Source: Amia ocellicauda
Lineage: Eukaryota; Chordata; Actinopteri; Amiiformes; Amiidae
NCBI RefSeq assembly: GCF_036373705.1
Contig: NC_089869.1
Span: 11,791,676-11,855,675, forward strand
Length of the DNA: 64,000 nucleotides
Reading direction: 5' to 3'
Part shown: positions 33,209 to 44,423 of the stretch, piece after piece
How positions within the stretch are numbered: position 1 is the first letter of the stretch
How the letters are laid out: each line of letters begins with the position of its first letter
Made by a program: the position numbers and the translations under genes
Notes under the pieces: model-generated
Told to the model about the DNA's origin: nothing
Database searches by the model: none
The model's input: the letters and a program-made list of their open reading frames with translations, nothing else

Positions 33209-33314
33209 GCGCTGCTTGAGCCGAAGCATTCAGATCCTGAGCTCACCTGACAGAGTTGACGACCCACGACACGCTTTAGCGACCCGCCTGTTCTTGGACC
33301 ATCTACCAGAGAAA

Positions 33315-34667
33315 ATGTTTTTTCAGGGGAGAATCCTGCCGCTAGTTTTTCCAGCAGCGCTGGTGCTTATGGGCTGGTATTGGTATAAGTCGCGCAAGAA
33401 CAAGCCCGACCCCAGTACCGACACGGAGGAATGTGCTGGAGAGCGGCTGCAAAAAACACACAGCCCAGCGCCGGAGGAGGAGTTTGAATATCTGGAAGAA
33501 AATGAACATCGGGAGGTCGAGTTTGAACATCTGCAGAAGGAGCAGAATGAACACCTGGAGATGCAGGAGTTTGAGCAGCTGGAGAAGGAGATTGAAGACC
33601 TGGAGGAGTTTGAAGATCTGGAGAAGCGTCTCGAAGATGGTCTAGACCTCGATCTCCCACAGCCAGATGTGACGGGGCAATTTTATTGTTGTCTGGAGGA
33701 TTTCAAATGTGTCGCTGTTCTAGGGCGCGGCGCATTTGGAAAGGTGCTGCTTGCCGAGTCGAGAAGAACGACCCAAAGATTTGCCCTCAAGGCCATTCAA
33801 AAAAGAGGGGCTGTTGACAGTCAAGATGTTGCAAGCCTCATGTGTGAGAGGAGTGTCTTGCAGACTGTGAGCAGCGTGCACCACCCTTTCTTGGTGAACT
33901 TCTACGGCTCCTTCCAGACTGAGGAGCACTTGGTCTTCATCATGGAGTACGTCGCAGGGGGAGACCTCACGCTGGACGGAGAAGCGATCTCAGAGCCCCG
34001 GGCTGTATTCAGTGCTGCTTGTGTGGTGTTGGGGGTGGATTTCCTGCACAGGCACAATATCGCACACAGGGATCTGAAGCTGCCCAACCTGCTGATGGAC
34101 AGACGAGGCTTCGTGAAGATTGCGGACTTTGGTCTGTGCAAGGAAAATATGGGTGTAAGTGACCGGACGAGTTCGTTCTGCGGGACTCCTGACTTCCTTG
34201 CTCCAGAAGTCCTGTCGGAGGAGTCCTACACCCGTGCAGTTGATTGGTGGGCACTGGGGGTCCTGCTCTTTGAGATGATGGTGGGCGATTGTCCTTTTAC
34301 CGGAGCCAATGAGCGGGATCTGTACGAGAGTATCGTGAATGATCCAGTGCCATTCCCCCAGCACCTGTCAAACGAAGCAGTCTCCGTCATGACAAGGCTG
34401 ATGAGCAAGAATCCTGCTTGGCGGCTCGGGGCCGGAGAGCGAGGCGCCCAAGACGTGATGCAGCACGCCTTCTTCAGGAGCGTGGACTGGCCTGGGCTGG
34501 AGGCACAGAGGGTAACGCCTCCATTTGTGCCCACCGTCAGAGAGCACAAGGATGTGGGTGATGATTTAACATCTGAAGCCCCAGTCCTCAGTCTTGGCTC
34601 CAGGGTCCTCAGCCCGGAGGAGCAGGACTTGTTCCAGGAGTTTGACTTCGTCGCGGACTGGTATTAA
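33315..34667 (+). CDS. intronless PKN-like AGC kinase with N-terminal membrane anchor (copy B)
   Basis: 450-aa paralogue of the kinase at 7296-8648, start ATG 33315. The hydrophobic anchor, acidic coiled region, glycine loop, catalytic Lys159, Glu178, HRD, DFG, Thr291 and the ADWY C terminus are all kept. By hand alignment it differs from copy A at 11 residues: Q44R, A53P, R72H, E77Q, H124Y, A128E, E129D, A281V, V331A, E380D and S445F. Seven fall in the acidic N-terminal part, before the glycine loop. None affects a catalytic residue; S445F follows the FQEFD motif and A281V lies in the activation segment. Five further base changes are silent. Both copies look intact, so neither is an obvious pseudogene. 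Confidence 0.9.
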   Translation: MFFQGRILPLVFPAALVLMGWYWYKSRKNKPDPSTDTEECAGERLQKTHSPAPEEEFEYLEENEHREVEFEHLQKEQNEHLEMQEFEQLEKEIEDLEEFEDLEKRLEDGLDLDLPQPDVTGQFYCCLEDFKCVAVLGRGAFGKVLLAESRRTTQRFALKAIQKRGAVDSQDVASLMCERSVLQTVSSVHHPFLVNFYGSFQTEEHLVFIMEYVAGGDLTLDGEAISEPRAVFSAACVVLGVDFLHRHNIAHRDLKLPNLLMDRRGFVKIADFGLCKENMGVSDRTSSFCGTPDFLAPEVLSEESYTRAVDWWALGVLLFEMMVGDCPFTGANERDLYESIVNDPVPFPQHLSNEAVSVMTRLMSKNPAWRLGAGERGAQDVMQHAFFRSVDWPGLEAQRVTPPFVPTVREHKDVGDDLTSEAPVLSLGSRVLSPEEQDLFQEFDFVADWY

Positions 34668-34894
34668 ATGCCACTGGAGAGATGCCAACACTGGAACAAA
34701 GAATGACGACGCCACCCCAGACAGCCCCATCCCGACTCCAGGACACCGCCTTCTCAGAGGGACCTCGTCTCCGCCAGCACTGGAAGAAGTTTTTGGCTGT
34801 GGAGGAGAGCACCAATAAGAAAACACCTGTGGACCATCAAACAATTAGAGAAAGATATCAAACAAGATAATTGACTTTAAAAAATTGGAAGTTG

Positions 34895-34900
34895 AATAAA
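34895..34900 (+). terminator. extra polyadenylation signal in copy B
   Basis: A single C-to-A change relative to copy A creates AATAAA about 230 bp after the kinase stop, well before the shared signal at 35279-35284. It could shorten the 3' UTR of copy B transcripts. Confidence 0.4.
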
Positions 34901-34901
34901 G

Positions 34902-35203
34902 TTAAGGCAACCAGCTGCACAGTATAGTCAACTTTTGGGCACAATGTTGGATAAACTAGAATTAATGATTGCTTCCATCAAGATTTCTTGCCCAGCAAAT
35001 GCAATGAGTAATTTCATTTCTAAGTTGAATTAACATGAGATTAAACATTGCATGGACTTAAAGGTTTATATTACGAGGACTTGAATTCCTGGGTTGTCTT
35101 AACACAATTTTTTAAACATTGCATTGATTTTAAGTATGTGTGAATAGAACTTGTACAAACAAGCTGAGTTTACTTAGAAAGGCTGTGCAGCTGGTTGCCT
35201 TAA
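34902..35203. mobile_element. MITE-like element with 21-bp inverted repeats (copy B)
   Basis: A perfect 21-bp inverted repeat (34902-34922 and 35183-35203, core GGCAACCAGCTGC) brackets about 302 bp in the kinase 3' region. Copy A keeps the left end with one mismatch but has lost the right end through a 114-bp deletion. Superfamily is not clear. Confidence 0.6.
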
Positions 35204-35278
35204 TATTGTGAGCTGATGCAATTTTGTTATCTTCTCACTTTATTGCATTAAGGACAGAAGACTTTCTTGCTCACTTCC

Positions 35279-35284
35279 AATAAA
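35279..35284 (+). terminator. polyadenylation signal, kinase gene B
   Basis: AATAAA corresponding to 9144-9149 of copy A. Confidence 0.55.
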
Positions 35285-36357
35285 ATGTTGATTTAAACAA
35301 CAAACATTTCATGCACTTGAGTGTCATACAAACATTGGTGGCTTAACAGCCACAAAATCCTATTCAAAAGAGAATACTGTAGCCTGTGCTTTAACCCTTA
35401 CATGCATGAATTACAAGACATCCGTCTTCCCCCTTCCTTGAAATGACTGCTCTAACAGTGGACAGGTCAAAACAGCTTTTCCAATGCATTCCTCTCAATC
35501 ATGTTATGTTAGATGAGTGATTACTTCAAGAAGGTGAAGAAAGGAAGGGAGGGTGTTTTCTAAGATAATTAAAAACAGGACTTGAAAAGTGAACACTTGT
35601 AAACATTTGGTTTGGGCATCAAAGTGGCTCTAAATAACATTTCTGAAAGTAAAATACCTATTTTCTAAAAATAGAAAAATGTACTGAAAGGATATAGGGT
35701 ACAGGCTGAACATCCTATTCCATATATGCACGACAACACCTGTATTGTAGAAAGTCCACTACAGTGCTTTCTTTCTTTCGTACCCAGAATAAAATGTCAT
35801 GTTTGTCACACCATACTTTAAATTAAACACGCTGATTGCACATCCAAGAGGTTCTGTATATCCTATTTACAACCCAAAATAAGCTGAAATGTTCTCTGGT
35901 ACACATAAAACAAACCAAAAACTTGGTCAAACCCAACATGATGTTTGTCAGACCTCATTTAAACTGAAATATTTGGTTTGCACATCCAAGTGATTCTGTA
36001 CAGCCTACATATTTATTTTTTGCTTGCAACAAAAGCTGTACTGCATTATATCCACTACAGTGCTCAGAGTTCTTCATATGAAGAGAACTCGATTAACTAA
36101 AAATGTTGTCAATCTCATGCATGATGTTGATCACACCTCACTTGATTATATAATTGATGAGATATCAAGACTTCTGTGGGTGGAGGTTATCCTCACAGCA
36201 AGAGCTTGGTTGTGAGAGACTGCAGCCTAGCAGAGCACTGAGAGCCAAGGTCCTTCAAGACCAAAAATCACCTCAAAAGCAGATTTCAGTTATTTTTGGG
36301 AAATCAATGTTCAGAGTGTAGAGAAGGCCAAACAGCAGAGCAAATGGAGTAGGAAAA

Positions 36358-36507
36358 TCACGGACATCTTAAAACACAACAGCTTCTTTTAACACAACGG
36401 CGACACTTGTGACTGTTGGAAATGACTTGGAGGTCTACATCATCCTCGATGGCTGTGAGGATGCCAATGTTGATGCCGTTGGTGCAGCTCTCCTTGGGCT
36501 CAGTGTC
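36358..36507 (-). CDS. putative terminal exon, unrecognised protein (copy B)
   Basis: Counterpart of 10225-10374 with the same acceptor (ttgtatccag), the same frame starting DTEPKESCTNG and the same stop. The region is nearly identical between copies, so conservation here reflects recent duplication and is not evidence for coding. The protein is not recognised. Confidence 0.35.
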   Translation of the reverse strand, partial: DTEPKESCTNGINIGILTAIEDDVDLQVISNSHKCRRCVKRSCCVLRCP

Positions 36508-38243
36508 CTGGATACAACAGAGAAAAACAGAGTTGAATTTGTGGTGAATATCAAAATCAATCATGTACTACAATCAATTAATGTACTGAAATGGTATTGA
36601 TTGGAGATATACGTATTCATTAATAGCATGGCGTAAAAAAAAAAAAAAAAAAAGGTTATCGTTCCCACTTGGGTCCACACACACAATTATCGATGTGGAG
36701 ATCTACAAAAGTGGAGGACAATACACGTTTGCATTCAAATAGCTCACTGACAGCAGTTTTAAACAATATTGTGTAGAATATACTACTAAAGTGCCCTGGA
36801 AAAAAGACAGCAATAACCTTTTCACACAGCTAATCCAAACCAAAGTGTGCTAGCCTGGCCACAAATTGTCTCTGGTTTGATGGAAATATGCTGGGAAGGA
36901 TGATTTAATCTGAGCCAGCCTGGTACAGGTTAGCTGGTACACCCATCTGTGTGCCTTTTGTATTTGTATTAACTGTGCCTACACATAATACCCTTTCCTC
37001 ATTCAGTGCCCAGCATCCCATGCTCTTAAATGCCATCCAATATGTCCAACAACCTGTCTCTCATTAAAAGTGTTTTAAACTTGCATAGCCCACAATACAA
37101 ATGTTGAGTTTTCTTGACTTACTGCCCTTGCATGTAATCGTGTAAGGTGAGATTTTAAAGTACCTGAAGTCCTGAAGGAGCAGATGCAATCTGGGTAGAG
37201 GCAGGGGTCATTTATTTTCTGTTGTCCCTGGTATTCTGTAGCACCTCTTGATTAGGCTTTTAAAATGTGCACAGGTTGCACTGCATTTTGGGATGGCGCT
37301 TGGAGGTCCTGCAAAAAATGAAGTTACATTTAAATGTCATTTCTTCATAACAAGTCACAAAGAGAAAAGTAAGCAATTGTGCAAATCGCAATACATATTT
37401 TGACATGCAAAAGACAATTTCTATCACACAGCTTTAATACTCAAGTTTTGAGTATTCAGTTACTTTAACAAAAACTTTGAAGCCTTATCAATTAGGAGCC
37501 TTCAATAAATAAGGAATAAAAGGATATGCTCATATATTGTTTTTGTTGACCCGTCATAAAGCTTAGTATTTGTTTATGAATAAACAATGGGTATATTTCA
37601 AATATGTGATATCAAAATTTCAAACAACATCTTCAGTTACATAGATTTACAATAGGTGGCCAAGTTGAATCCATCAATGACAAATTCACTAATACTTTAA
37701 ATACAAAATATCTGTAATAACAGTCAACAGGTTATCAAGCCCTATACTTTTAACATGTAGTCTGGGGCAAATGTTGTAACTTTGTAAAAATCATATGCAC
37801 CATCGCATGTGGACATAGGCTGCAGATATACTCAGACATGTGTAGCGATCGTTGCAACAGCTGCCTCGAAATGCAAACAACTGTGCAACGCTGCTCCCTT
37901 CACTTACCTGTCTAACCAGCAAGCTACTTAGCATTAACAGTAAACTGCACAATTAAAACTGTATAAGTTTAGGGATAGAGTAGAGAAACTTGCCAAGACA
38001 AGATCGCTAACTACTTAACTTAACAGTAGATCAGTTTCTCAATTATTCTATTAGCTGCACTGTTACAAGCCAAAGCATTTACTTAAACAACACTTTTCAT
38101 GGCCGTTTCATTTGAACGTCTACATTTGAACCATTACTAGGGAATATAACTTGCATTCAAAAGTTCTGATGCAAAACACGTTTTAAACATGTTCTGCAGA
38201 TGCACATGCGATACTACATTACAAGGACATAACATTTAATTTT

Positions 38244-38618
38244 TCATCTAACGTGATTACATGATAACGTTATTGAACTCCTGACGCATTTGTCATCAAG
38301 AGGCTGTGGGGGATATAAGAGTTCCATTACATTCATGCCTACGAGTCCAGGGACTGGGAAGCAAACATCTTTTACTACAAGAACCCCCACTTTCATCGGT
38401 CTTACCCCAGCCACTTCAAGCTCCATTTCCACGTAGCCCAGGTGGGGGATGTCAAGTCCATTTGCTGCCCACAATGTCAGCCAAGCAAAAGAATCCTTCA
38501 GCTGGCGTCCTTGTTGTCCAAAATGTTGCTCAAACTCACTCCTACAAATCATCGTGACCTGGGAACCTGTATCAAGGAGATAGGACACACCCACCCCATC
38601 CATAGAAAGCTCAATCAT
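38244..38618 (-). pseudogene. retroelement aspartic protease fragment (copy B)
   Basis: Same 124-codon frame as copy A with the LLDTGSQVTMI active site. No polymerase domains follow, so this is a dead fragment. Confidence 0.8.
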
Positions 38619-38710
38619 GGGTCACTGTCTTACTAAATTAGCTGGAAAAGAGACTTTAGAGGGATCTAATGCAAGACTTCCCAACGTCTGATCCACAACA
38701 GCAGGACGCA

Positions 38711-39293
38711 CTAGTTAAAAGCTGGCTGGGATGATTGTTGTTGGCAATAGCGAGCAATATGACCCGCCTTCTTACATACATGACAAATTGTAAGTCGCCC
38801 TGGATAAGGCGTCCACCAAGAAATAATAATAATAATAATGACAAATGGGGCATCCAGTAGCATCATAACCTGCTTGTCTAGGGGTTGGAGAGGTGTAAGC
38901 AGGAGGTAAAGAGGAACTCCCAGAGCACCTGCCAACTCCTAATTGTTGAATTTCAGCTCTAATCCCCTGTAGTAAAATTTGGGACAGACCACCGACCTTG
39001 TCCTCCAATTCCTTCGCTAACTCAGTCCTCAGCTCTCGCGAAACAGTTTGCAGATCCTCGTCCCACGGTCTGCTTCTAGTTGTCACATCAGTAGAGGCAC
39101 AGCTAAATTCAGATCCCTCCTCCAGTTCAGGCCTCATCACAGCCTCCTTCTTTACTTCAGTAAAATTACGGTCATCGTTGAGGGTAACATGAGCCAACAG
39201 CTCTCCCTGCAAGCTCACCTCTCGCAGTCCTGCTAAAAACTGGTCCCGCAGGAGCCGATCCTCATTGCGCAGTCTTTGCATCTCGGCCATCAT
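38711..39293 (-). pseudogene. retroelement gag fragment (copy B)
   Basis: Gag-like frame (38772-39293) plus an overlapping frame with an intact zinc knuckle CHVCKKAGHIARYC (CX2CX4HX4C). The two frames are separated by the LINE/SINE-tail insertion at 38789-38837, flanked by ATGACAAAT repeats. This copy lacks the 2-bp frameshift and the Cys-to-Phe change seen in copy A, so it is closer to the ancestral state, but it is still interrupted. Confidence 0.7.
38780..38846 (+). mobile_element. short L2/SINE-tail insertion with 9-bp target duplication (copy B)
   Basis: ATGACAAAT at 38780-38788 and 38838-38846 brackets 49 bp of LINE/SINE tail with an AAT run five units shorter than in copy A. Confidence 0.75.
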
Positions 39294-39720
39294 CTGCTCG
39301 CAACACTCTTGCAGACGCAGGGCGAACCTTCAGACACTCTCTTCAGCCTTCTGTCTGCAGTTGAAAAACAGAGAGCGAACAACAGAGGCAGGGGAACGAT
39401 TTCCATTAAGCTCTTTTAAATGTACAGAAACTTCTTTGGCACTACTGCTCTGGGAGAATAACAATCTCCCTCTTAGCCTCCCCTTCTAGAAAGCCCAACC
39501 CCCAATCAAGCTGTGCACTTGATACATTCGAAACATACATTTTAACTTCTCTTCCTACTCTTGTACTGTTATTTCATCATTACCAGTACACTTTACCCAC
39601 AAGGGTCCCATCCAGGGAGGAAGCATTAATGTGGAATTCATTTGTCCTTCAGAACCTCCCACTGGCTAAATTTGAAAGAAAATGCAACACCAAACCCAAT
39701 CCTAGCTGACTACGCCAAGT

Positions 39721-40002
39721 TGTAACCCCTCAACCCGAAGGTCAGGGCTATAGAAATTCAGTTATCTATGTGTGTTCCACAAACACACACAATCTCTTGA
39801 TCAGGTTGGTGTTCACAATTTCCTCACAATAACACCCAAGACAGACAATTAAAGAGACCTTCTGTAATTGTTAAAAATCACAATCATACAAAAGGTGGAG
39901 GGCTGGGGGTGTAGCTGTGCTCTCCAAAACACATACCAGGAAATAAACTCATATACCACTTCAATATCACACATAAACCAAATGAAATAGAACTATTAAC
40001 TC

Positions 40003-40046
<44 letters not shown>

Positions 40047-40062
40047 CATTCATATTATTATT

Positions 40063-40105
<43 letters not shown>

Positions 40106-40448
40106 TGAATATGGATAAATAGAAAGCTGAAATACCAGCCCCCACCACTAAACAGGATGAAACTCCCGATTTATAGAGCCCTGGATACAATTACACCTAA
40201 CATCTAATACAATTCAGAAGTACAATACATACGTTTAACAATACAAACCCCACTGCAGCTCATCTCACGTCCCCTGCTCGAATGAAACCCACACATCCGT
40301 GCACTGCGCATGCTCTTTAATGGCACACATGGAAGCAGTCAGATTTCTCATATCGATTTGATCATCACAAACCATTCTGAAAGATGCTGTAAAACCAAGT
40401 GCACATTCATCAGCCCATATTCATGACCGGTTACGTCTTCTTCTTGTA
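39721..40448 (-). repeat. truncated LTR at the right edge of copy B
   Basis: Begins TGTAACCCC at 39721 like the LTR of copy A, but the match to copy A stops at about 40448, roughly 190 bp short of the LTR end. The duplication junction therefore cuts the LTR. Confidence 0.75.
40004..40107. repeat. inverted ATT/AAT microsatellite
   Basis: A run of ATT units is followed by a run of AAT units, separated by a short TCATTCATATT interruption, so the array can fold into a long hairpin. Copy A has only a short AAT run at the same place. Confidence 0.85.
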
Positions 40449-41520
40449 CCTTTTTTCTACCACTACACCACTGTATAATAGGAAATAAAATAGATCTGTG
40501 ATTGAAATGCACCGCAGACCGCGTCTAGTTTGCATGTATAATCTCGGTTGATGTGGGATTGTGGGATGCAAAGATGTTTGAGTCCAAATCTGCCTGATTT
40601 CATGGAGATTTTGCGCCGAGTTTTTCGACTGAGAAATGACATGTGTTTGGATGTGAAATGCATGCATAACAGGTTTAAGGTTCATGTGCTCAACACCCAC
40701 ATTCCTTCATCCCCTGCGACGTTCTCTTGTCAATTCTCGATGCCTGTTGTCATTATTTCAGAGTGCTTTTTGTGCGGTCATTTGCAATTACCTGTAATTT
40801 CAAAAAACTAATGATACTTCAATTTTTGGTGCCCTTTCTGTCCTTGAAGTTCTTAACAGCTGCTAATTATTGATAAAAATATATTAAAGATTATTAAATG
40901 CAAGTCTCAGTTTGTGATTGAAGGGCAAGGTCTTCAGTGGTGGGGTTTAATACATTGATCTCTGTATGCAGTATATTTAAAAAACATAAAAAGAGCAGTA
41001 CATATATTTGAACTTAAGTGTTTTATAAATAATTTTATAGTTATACTTCTATAAACCCAACCAGTGGACCAACAATGCCCATTCCAGCCCCCTTAAATAA
41101 TGCTAACAGGTAATTCATTGACATTTAATGCACCTTGGTTACAACAAGAATAATAACATGTGGCACCATGTAGGGGAACATGATGCCAGGGCTCTATAGG
41201 TGAAGTCTCTCGAGGAAACAGCAACTCAAAGGCAGGGAAGTGGGGTGAAGGAAGCTTAAACTAAATGTGGTCACAGATCCCTAAGCTACACATACAACTA
41301 ATGAAACACAAACAAGACAAACAGGAGGGCAGGAGTAGGGTTTCCAAAACCGGGAGAAAATTCCAGGCTAGAGTTTAAAACTCATAAACCCATGGAGACC
41401 TGGCCTTGAAGCCAAATTATTTATTTCAAGGGCGTATAAATGGAAAAAAATAATCTATATGGAAACAATTAAATAATAAACACTAAACTCACACTAAACA
41501 CCTCCACTTGTGCCTCTCCC
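40449..41520. other. intergenic, no gene seen
   Basis: Sequence after the duplication. Short open frames have no domain similarity or splice support. Confidence 0.4.
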
Positions 41521-41524
41521 TCTC

Positions 41525-41890
41525 ATTCTCTCAGCTCAATTACCAGCAATTGCAGCCCCTCCCTGACGCACCCTGGAGGGAGCACCTGGCTGCAGTGGAG
41601 AGTAGCAGTCCTGCTTGGAGGAGCCTGTACAAGCTCCCCTTGCCTAAAAGATCAGGAGAGCTGCAGTGGAAGATTCTCCATACGGCTGTGGCCACTAACG
41701 CATTTGCTCGATTGATTCTAATAACCTGTTGGTGCTCTCCGAGTTTTAGTGGTGGCGTTTTGTTTATTGTCAGTTTTAATTGATGTACAGTAGGTGTAAA
41801 GGTGTTTTATGTATTTAATGTTCGTTTTTATGTGCTGAAAATTTGGTGGTAGTACCTTTTGTTTTGGAAAAATAAAGATTGTTAAAATCT
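41525..41890 (+). pseudogene. Tx1/L1-type LINE ORF2 C-terminal fragment with 3' tail
   Basis: The plus frame reads WRSLYKLPLPKRSGELQWKI and then LHTAVATNAF, the conserved stretch near the C terminus of fish Tx1/L1-like ORF2 proteins. It is followed by a short 3' UTR with AATAAAG near 41870 and AT-rich sequence. The 5' remainder is missing. Confidence 0.65.
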
Positions 41891-41984
41891 CTCTCAAATG
41901 CGATTATATGATGCTTTCAGCATGGCATGCACTACGGCACCTTGCAGGTGTATGCCTCTATGGTAAGCCAAATTGTCATTTAGA

Positions 41985-42215
41985 GTTCTCTCAAAATACA
42001 ATTCAAGATATCTTAAATTGAATTGCAGAGCTCAAATTGAATGAGAGAGAGATCTCAAATTACATTCAAGGTCTCATTGACTTCCTGTGAAAATGCTGTA
42101 CGTTTTGGATGAACTTCCCGTCTATTTTAAAATATCTGAAATAGGACAGGAAGTCCATTTGAGAGATCTTGAAATGGAGTTAGTTTGAGATATCTTCAAT
42201 TCAATTCAAAAAATA
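41985..42215. repeat. imperfect fold-back sequence
   Basis: Inverted motifs pair across this stretch: TTGACTTCCTGT with ACAGGAAGTCCA near the centre, and GATATCTT-type blocks with the reverse outside. It resembles a decayed fold-back MITE. Ends are not defined. Confidence 0.4.
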
Positions 42216-43194
42216 CACTAAAGTATACAAGAGTTCGCTTTGCGCTGTGCGTCTACTAGTTTAGAGAGAGCTGCAACCTGAGCACAGGCAGGCAAGATAC
42301 CATGTAGGTCTCCTTACCACTAGGACACACCGTTTGAACTACACCTCCAAGAATTGAGTCTCCAATTAGAACTACCTCCTTGTTTGGGGGGGGGAGGAAG
42401 AAGGAGTGGGAACTATGGTGCTCTGGTGCTCAACTGACCTCCCATCACTCTGAGCCATTACTGTCCAGCTCGGTGTCCTGCAGTTGGAATCCGTTGGGTA
42501 TTTCTAGCTCTTGGATGGTCGCTTTAAGGCATGTGCATGCCCTTTTCTGTGGTTAGGGCCTACTGTAACCCAGCTGTTCTCTATAGTTTCCTGATCTAAT
42601 ATCATAATCGTTAATACAGCACCGATCAGCAATCTGAATCAAGATCACGGACTCTGATCTGTAGGACCTCAACATGCAGACAACATTCACATATGAAATC
42701 TTCCTGGATGAGCTAATGCAAGAAAGCAAACATTCTGCAAACTGGACACTGTACGGACCACTATTATAATTGAATAGTGCAAGTTAGAGACAACAATTAC
42801 TAGCCTCGGGTTCCGGATGTTGTATTCAGTTTACTGAAAGTTAAGATGGCGATCACCAGAAAATAAACCACGTTGTGTTTATGCAATACTGTGTCGAGTA
42901 AATCCTTTAAGGTATTATCAAGGATACTACAATATGAATATTTAACTTCCACAAGAAGCACTGTAGTTGGTCAAAAAGTAAATCACTACTTTGGTATGAC
43001 AATAGATTTGCAAAATTGAATTAAAACTTTATTCAAGAGATGTTAAACATCTTAAAATGTTCTTTCCTGTACTGTAAGCCGACCTCCAGCATAGTTTAAA
43101 GAGAATGTCAGTACGTCCTACTGGCCTCACCAGTAACCAAATCGCCCGAGAGCAGCCAACTCCTGGACAGCGGATGACACGGTGTGCATTATAA

Positions 43195-43385
43195 CATTAT
43201 CATCATTTTTTAGCAGACACTCTTATCCAGGGCGACTTACATTTGTACCCATTTATACAGCTGAGCATTTTACTGGAGCAATCCAAGTGAAGTACTTTGC
43301 TCAAGGGTACAACAGCATTTGAACCCACAACCTTCCAGTTATGAGTCCAGAGCCCTAACCACTACTCCACAGTGCAAGGATCTCC
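43195..43385 (-). mobile_element. tRNA-headed SINE with L2-type tail
   Basis: On the minus strand it starts GTGGAGTAGTGGTTAGGGC (A-box-like), then GGTTGTGGGTTCAAATGC (B-box-like). It ends with GTAAGTCGCCCTGGATAAG and an ATG/ATAAT run. The tail matches that of the L2-like LINE at 54120-54712, its likely mobilising partner. Confidence 0.8.
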
Positions 43386-43944
43386 ATAGTCTCAGGGATA
43401 CTCATCTGCATGCTCGTCCTCCTCACCAGTCTCGCCTGCAGTACAGCATCATTAGGGTAATGCTGATGAATCCATAGATTAGGGCCAAATTAATTGGTTT
43501 CCCTTATACAAACTATAACTCCATAATATCTTAAATGGTTGCATGGGTTTGTTCAGTGTATAACGAATGGGTATTGTAAATTCAATCAAACCAAATGTGA
43601 AAAGCAATTAAACTTGTACAGGTTTGTTCGGAGGACCAACTGAATCCAAGAATAGTAAATTATGTATAGTTTTGGTGCAGACTTTGTAGCATTGAAAATG
43701 TCACTTCTGTGGTGTAAGCATAGTTTATATAGCCAAATCAATGCTCTTGGAGCTTGTCATGCAGAAATCTTCCCCATACTTCATGAATGGCATTCAAACA
43801 AACAATGCTAAAATCCACAACCTTGAGATGTACTTGGCACCCAAGTTATTCTATAGAAAGGTAGGGGTTTAAACCAAAACACCCAACCATGTTGTAGCAA
43901 GAACCCATATTTTAAGTTGACTGCATAAACAGTAAGCAATACAA

Positions 43945-43962
43945 TTTATTTAATAGTTTATT
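43945..43962 (-). terminator. polyadenylation signals of ABCG2-like gene 1
   Basis: Two AATAAA motifs on the minus strand (43945-43950 and 43957-43962), about 470 bp past the stop codon. Confidence 0.5.
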
Positions 43963-44423
43963 GAAACTTAAAATTGTTAAGGATGTCAGTTTAAATCTTC
44001 CAAAACCATATTGTAAAATTAATGTAAAAGAGGAAATCACTTAAAAAAAGAAAATCACTTAAAATCTAAAAAGCACATTAAACATGGTAAATTCAGACCA
44101 CTTAAAAAAAAAAAGCATACATAAACCTGATTGACTAAAGAGCAGAATTTGCTCACTTTGCTCCTTACACAGCAAATAAATCCTTAAGCCTTACAAATTA
44201 CCAATTTCAGCATATGTTCAGGGTGGCCTAACATTTATACTCCTCATTCTTTGATAAAGGTGGTTAAGTCACTTCATTCTCAGTAAGTTATACAAAATCA
44301 GAAATCTGGGTAAGAACAGGCCAATTGCCTTCACAGAGTGGGTCACAACGATTGTGGAAGAAATCTTTACAGGACAGGGAGTATGGTACATCCCTGATGC
44401 AGCATTAAGTCTTATACAAAAGG

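Larger units (their letters stand above)
30831..40448. repeat. segmental duplication, copy B
   Basis: Direct-orientation copy of 4819-14282. Relative to copy A it has an extra 114 bp downstream of the kinase gene, a larger ATT/AAT microsatellite in the LTR, shorter AAT runs in gag, and a right end truncated inside the LTR at about 40448. The kinase coding sequence differs at about 16 of 1,353 positions by hand count. Confidence 0.95.

Noticed and set aside
42564..42931. possible solo LTR (TGTAACCC...ACTACA)
   Set aside because: No matching target duplication flanks these ends.
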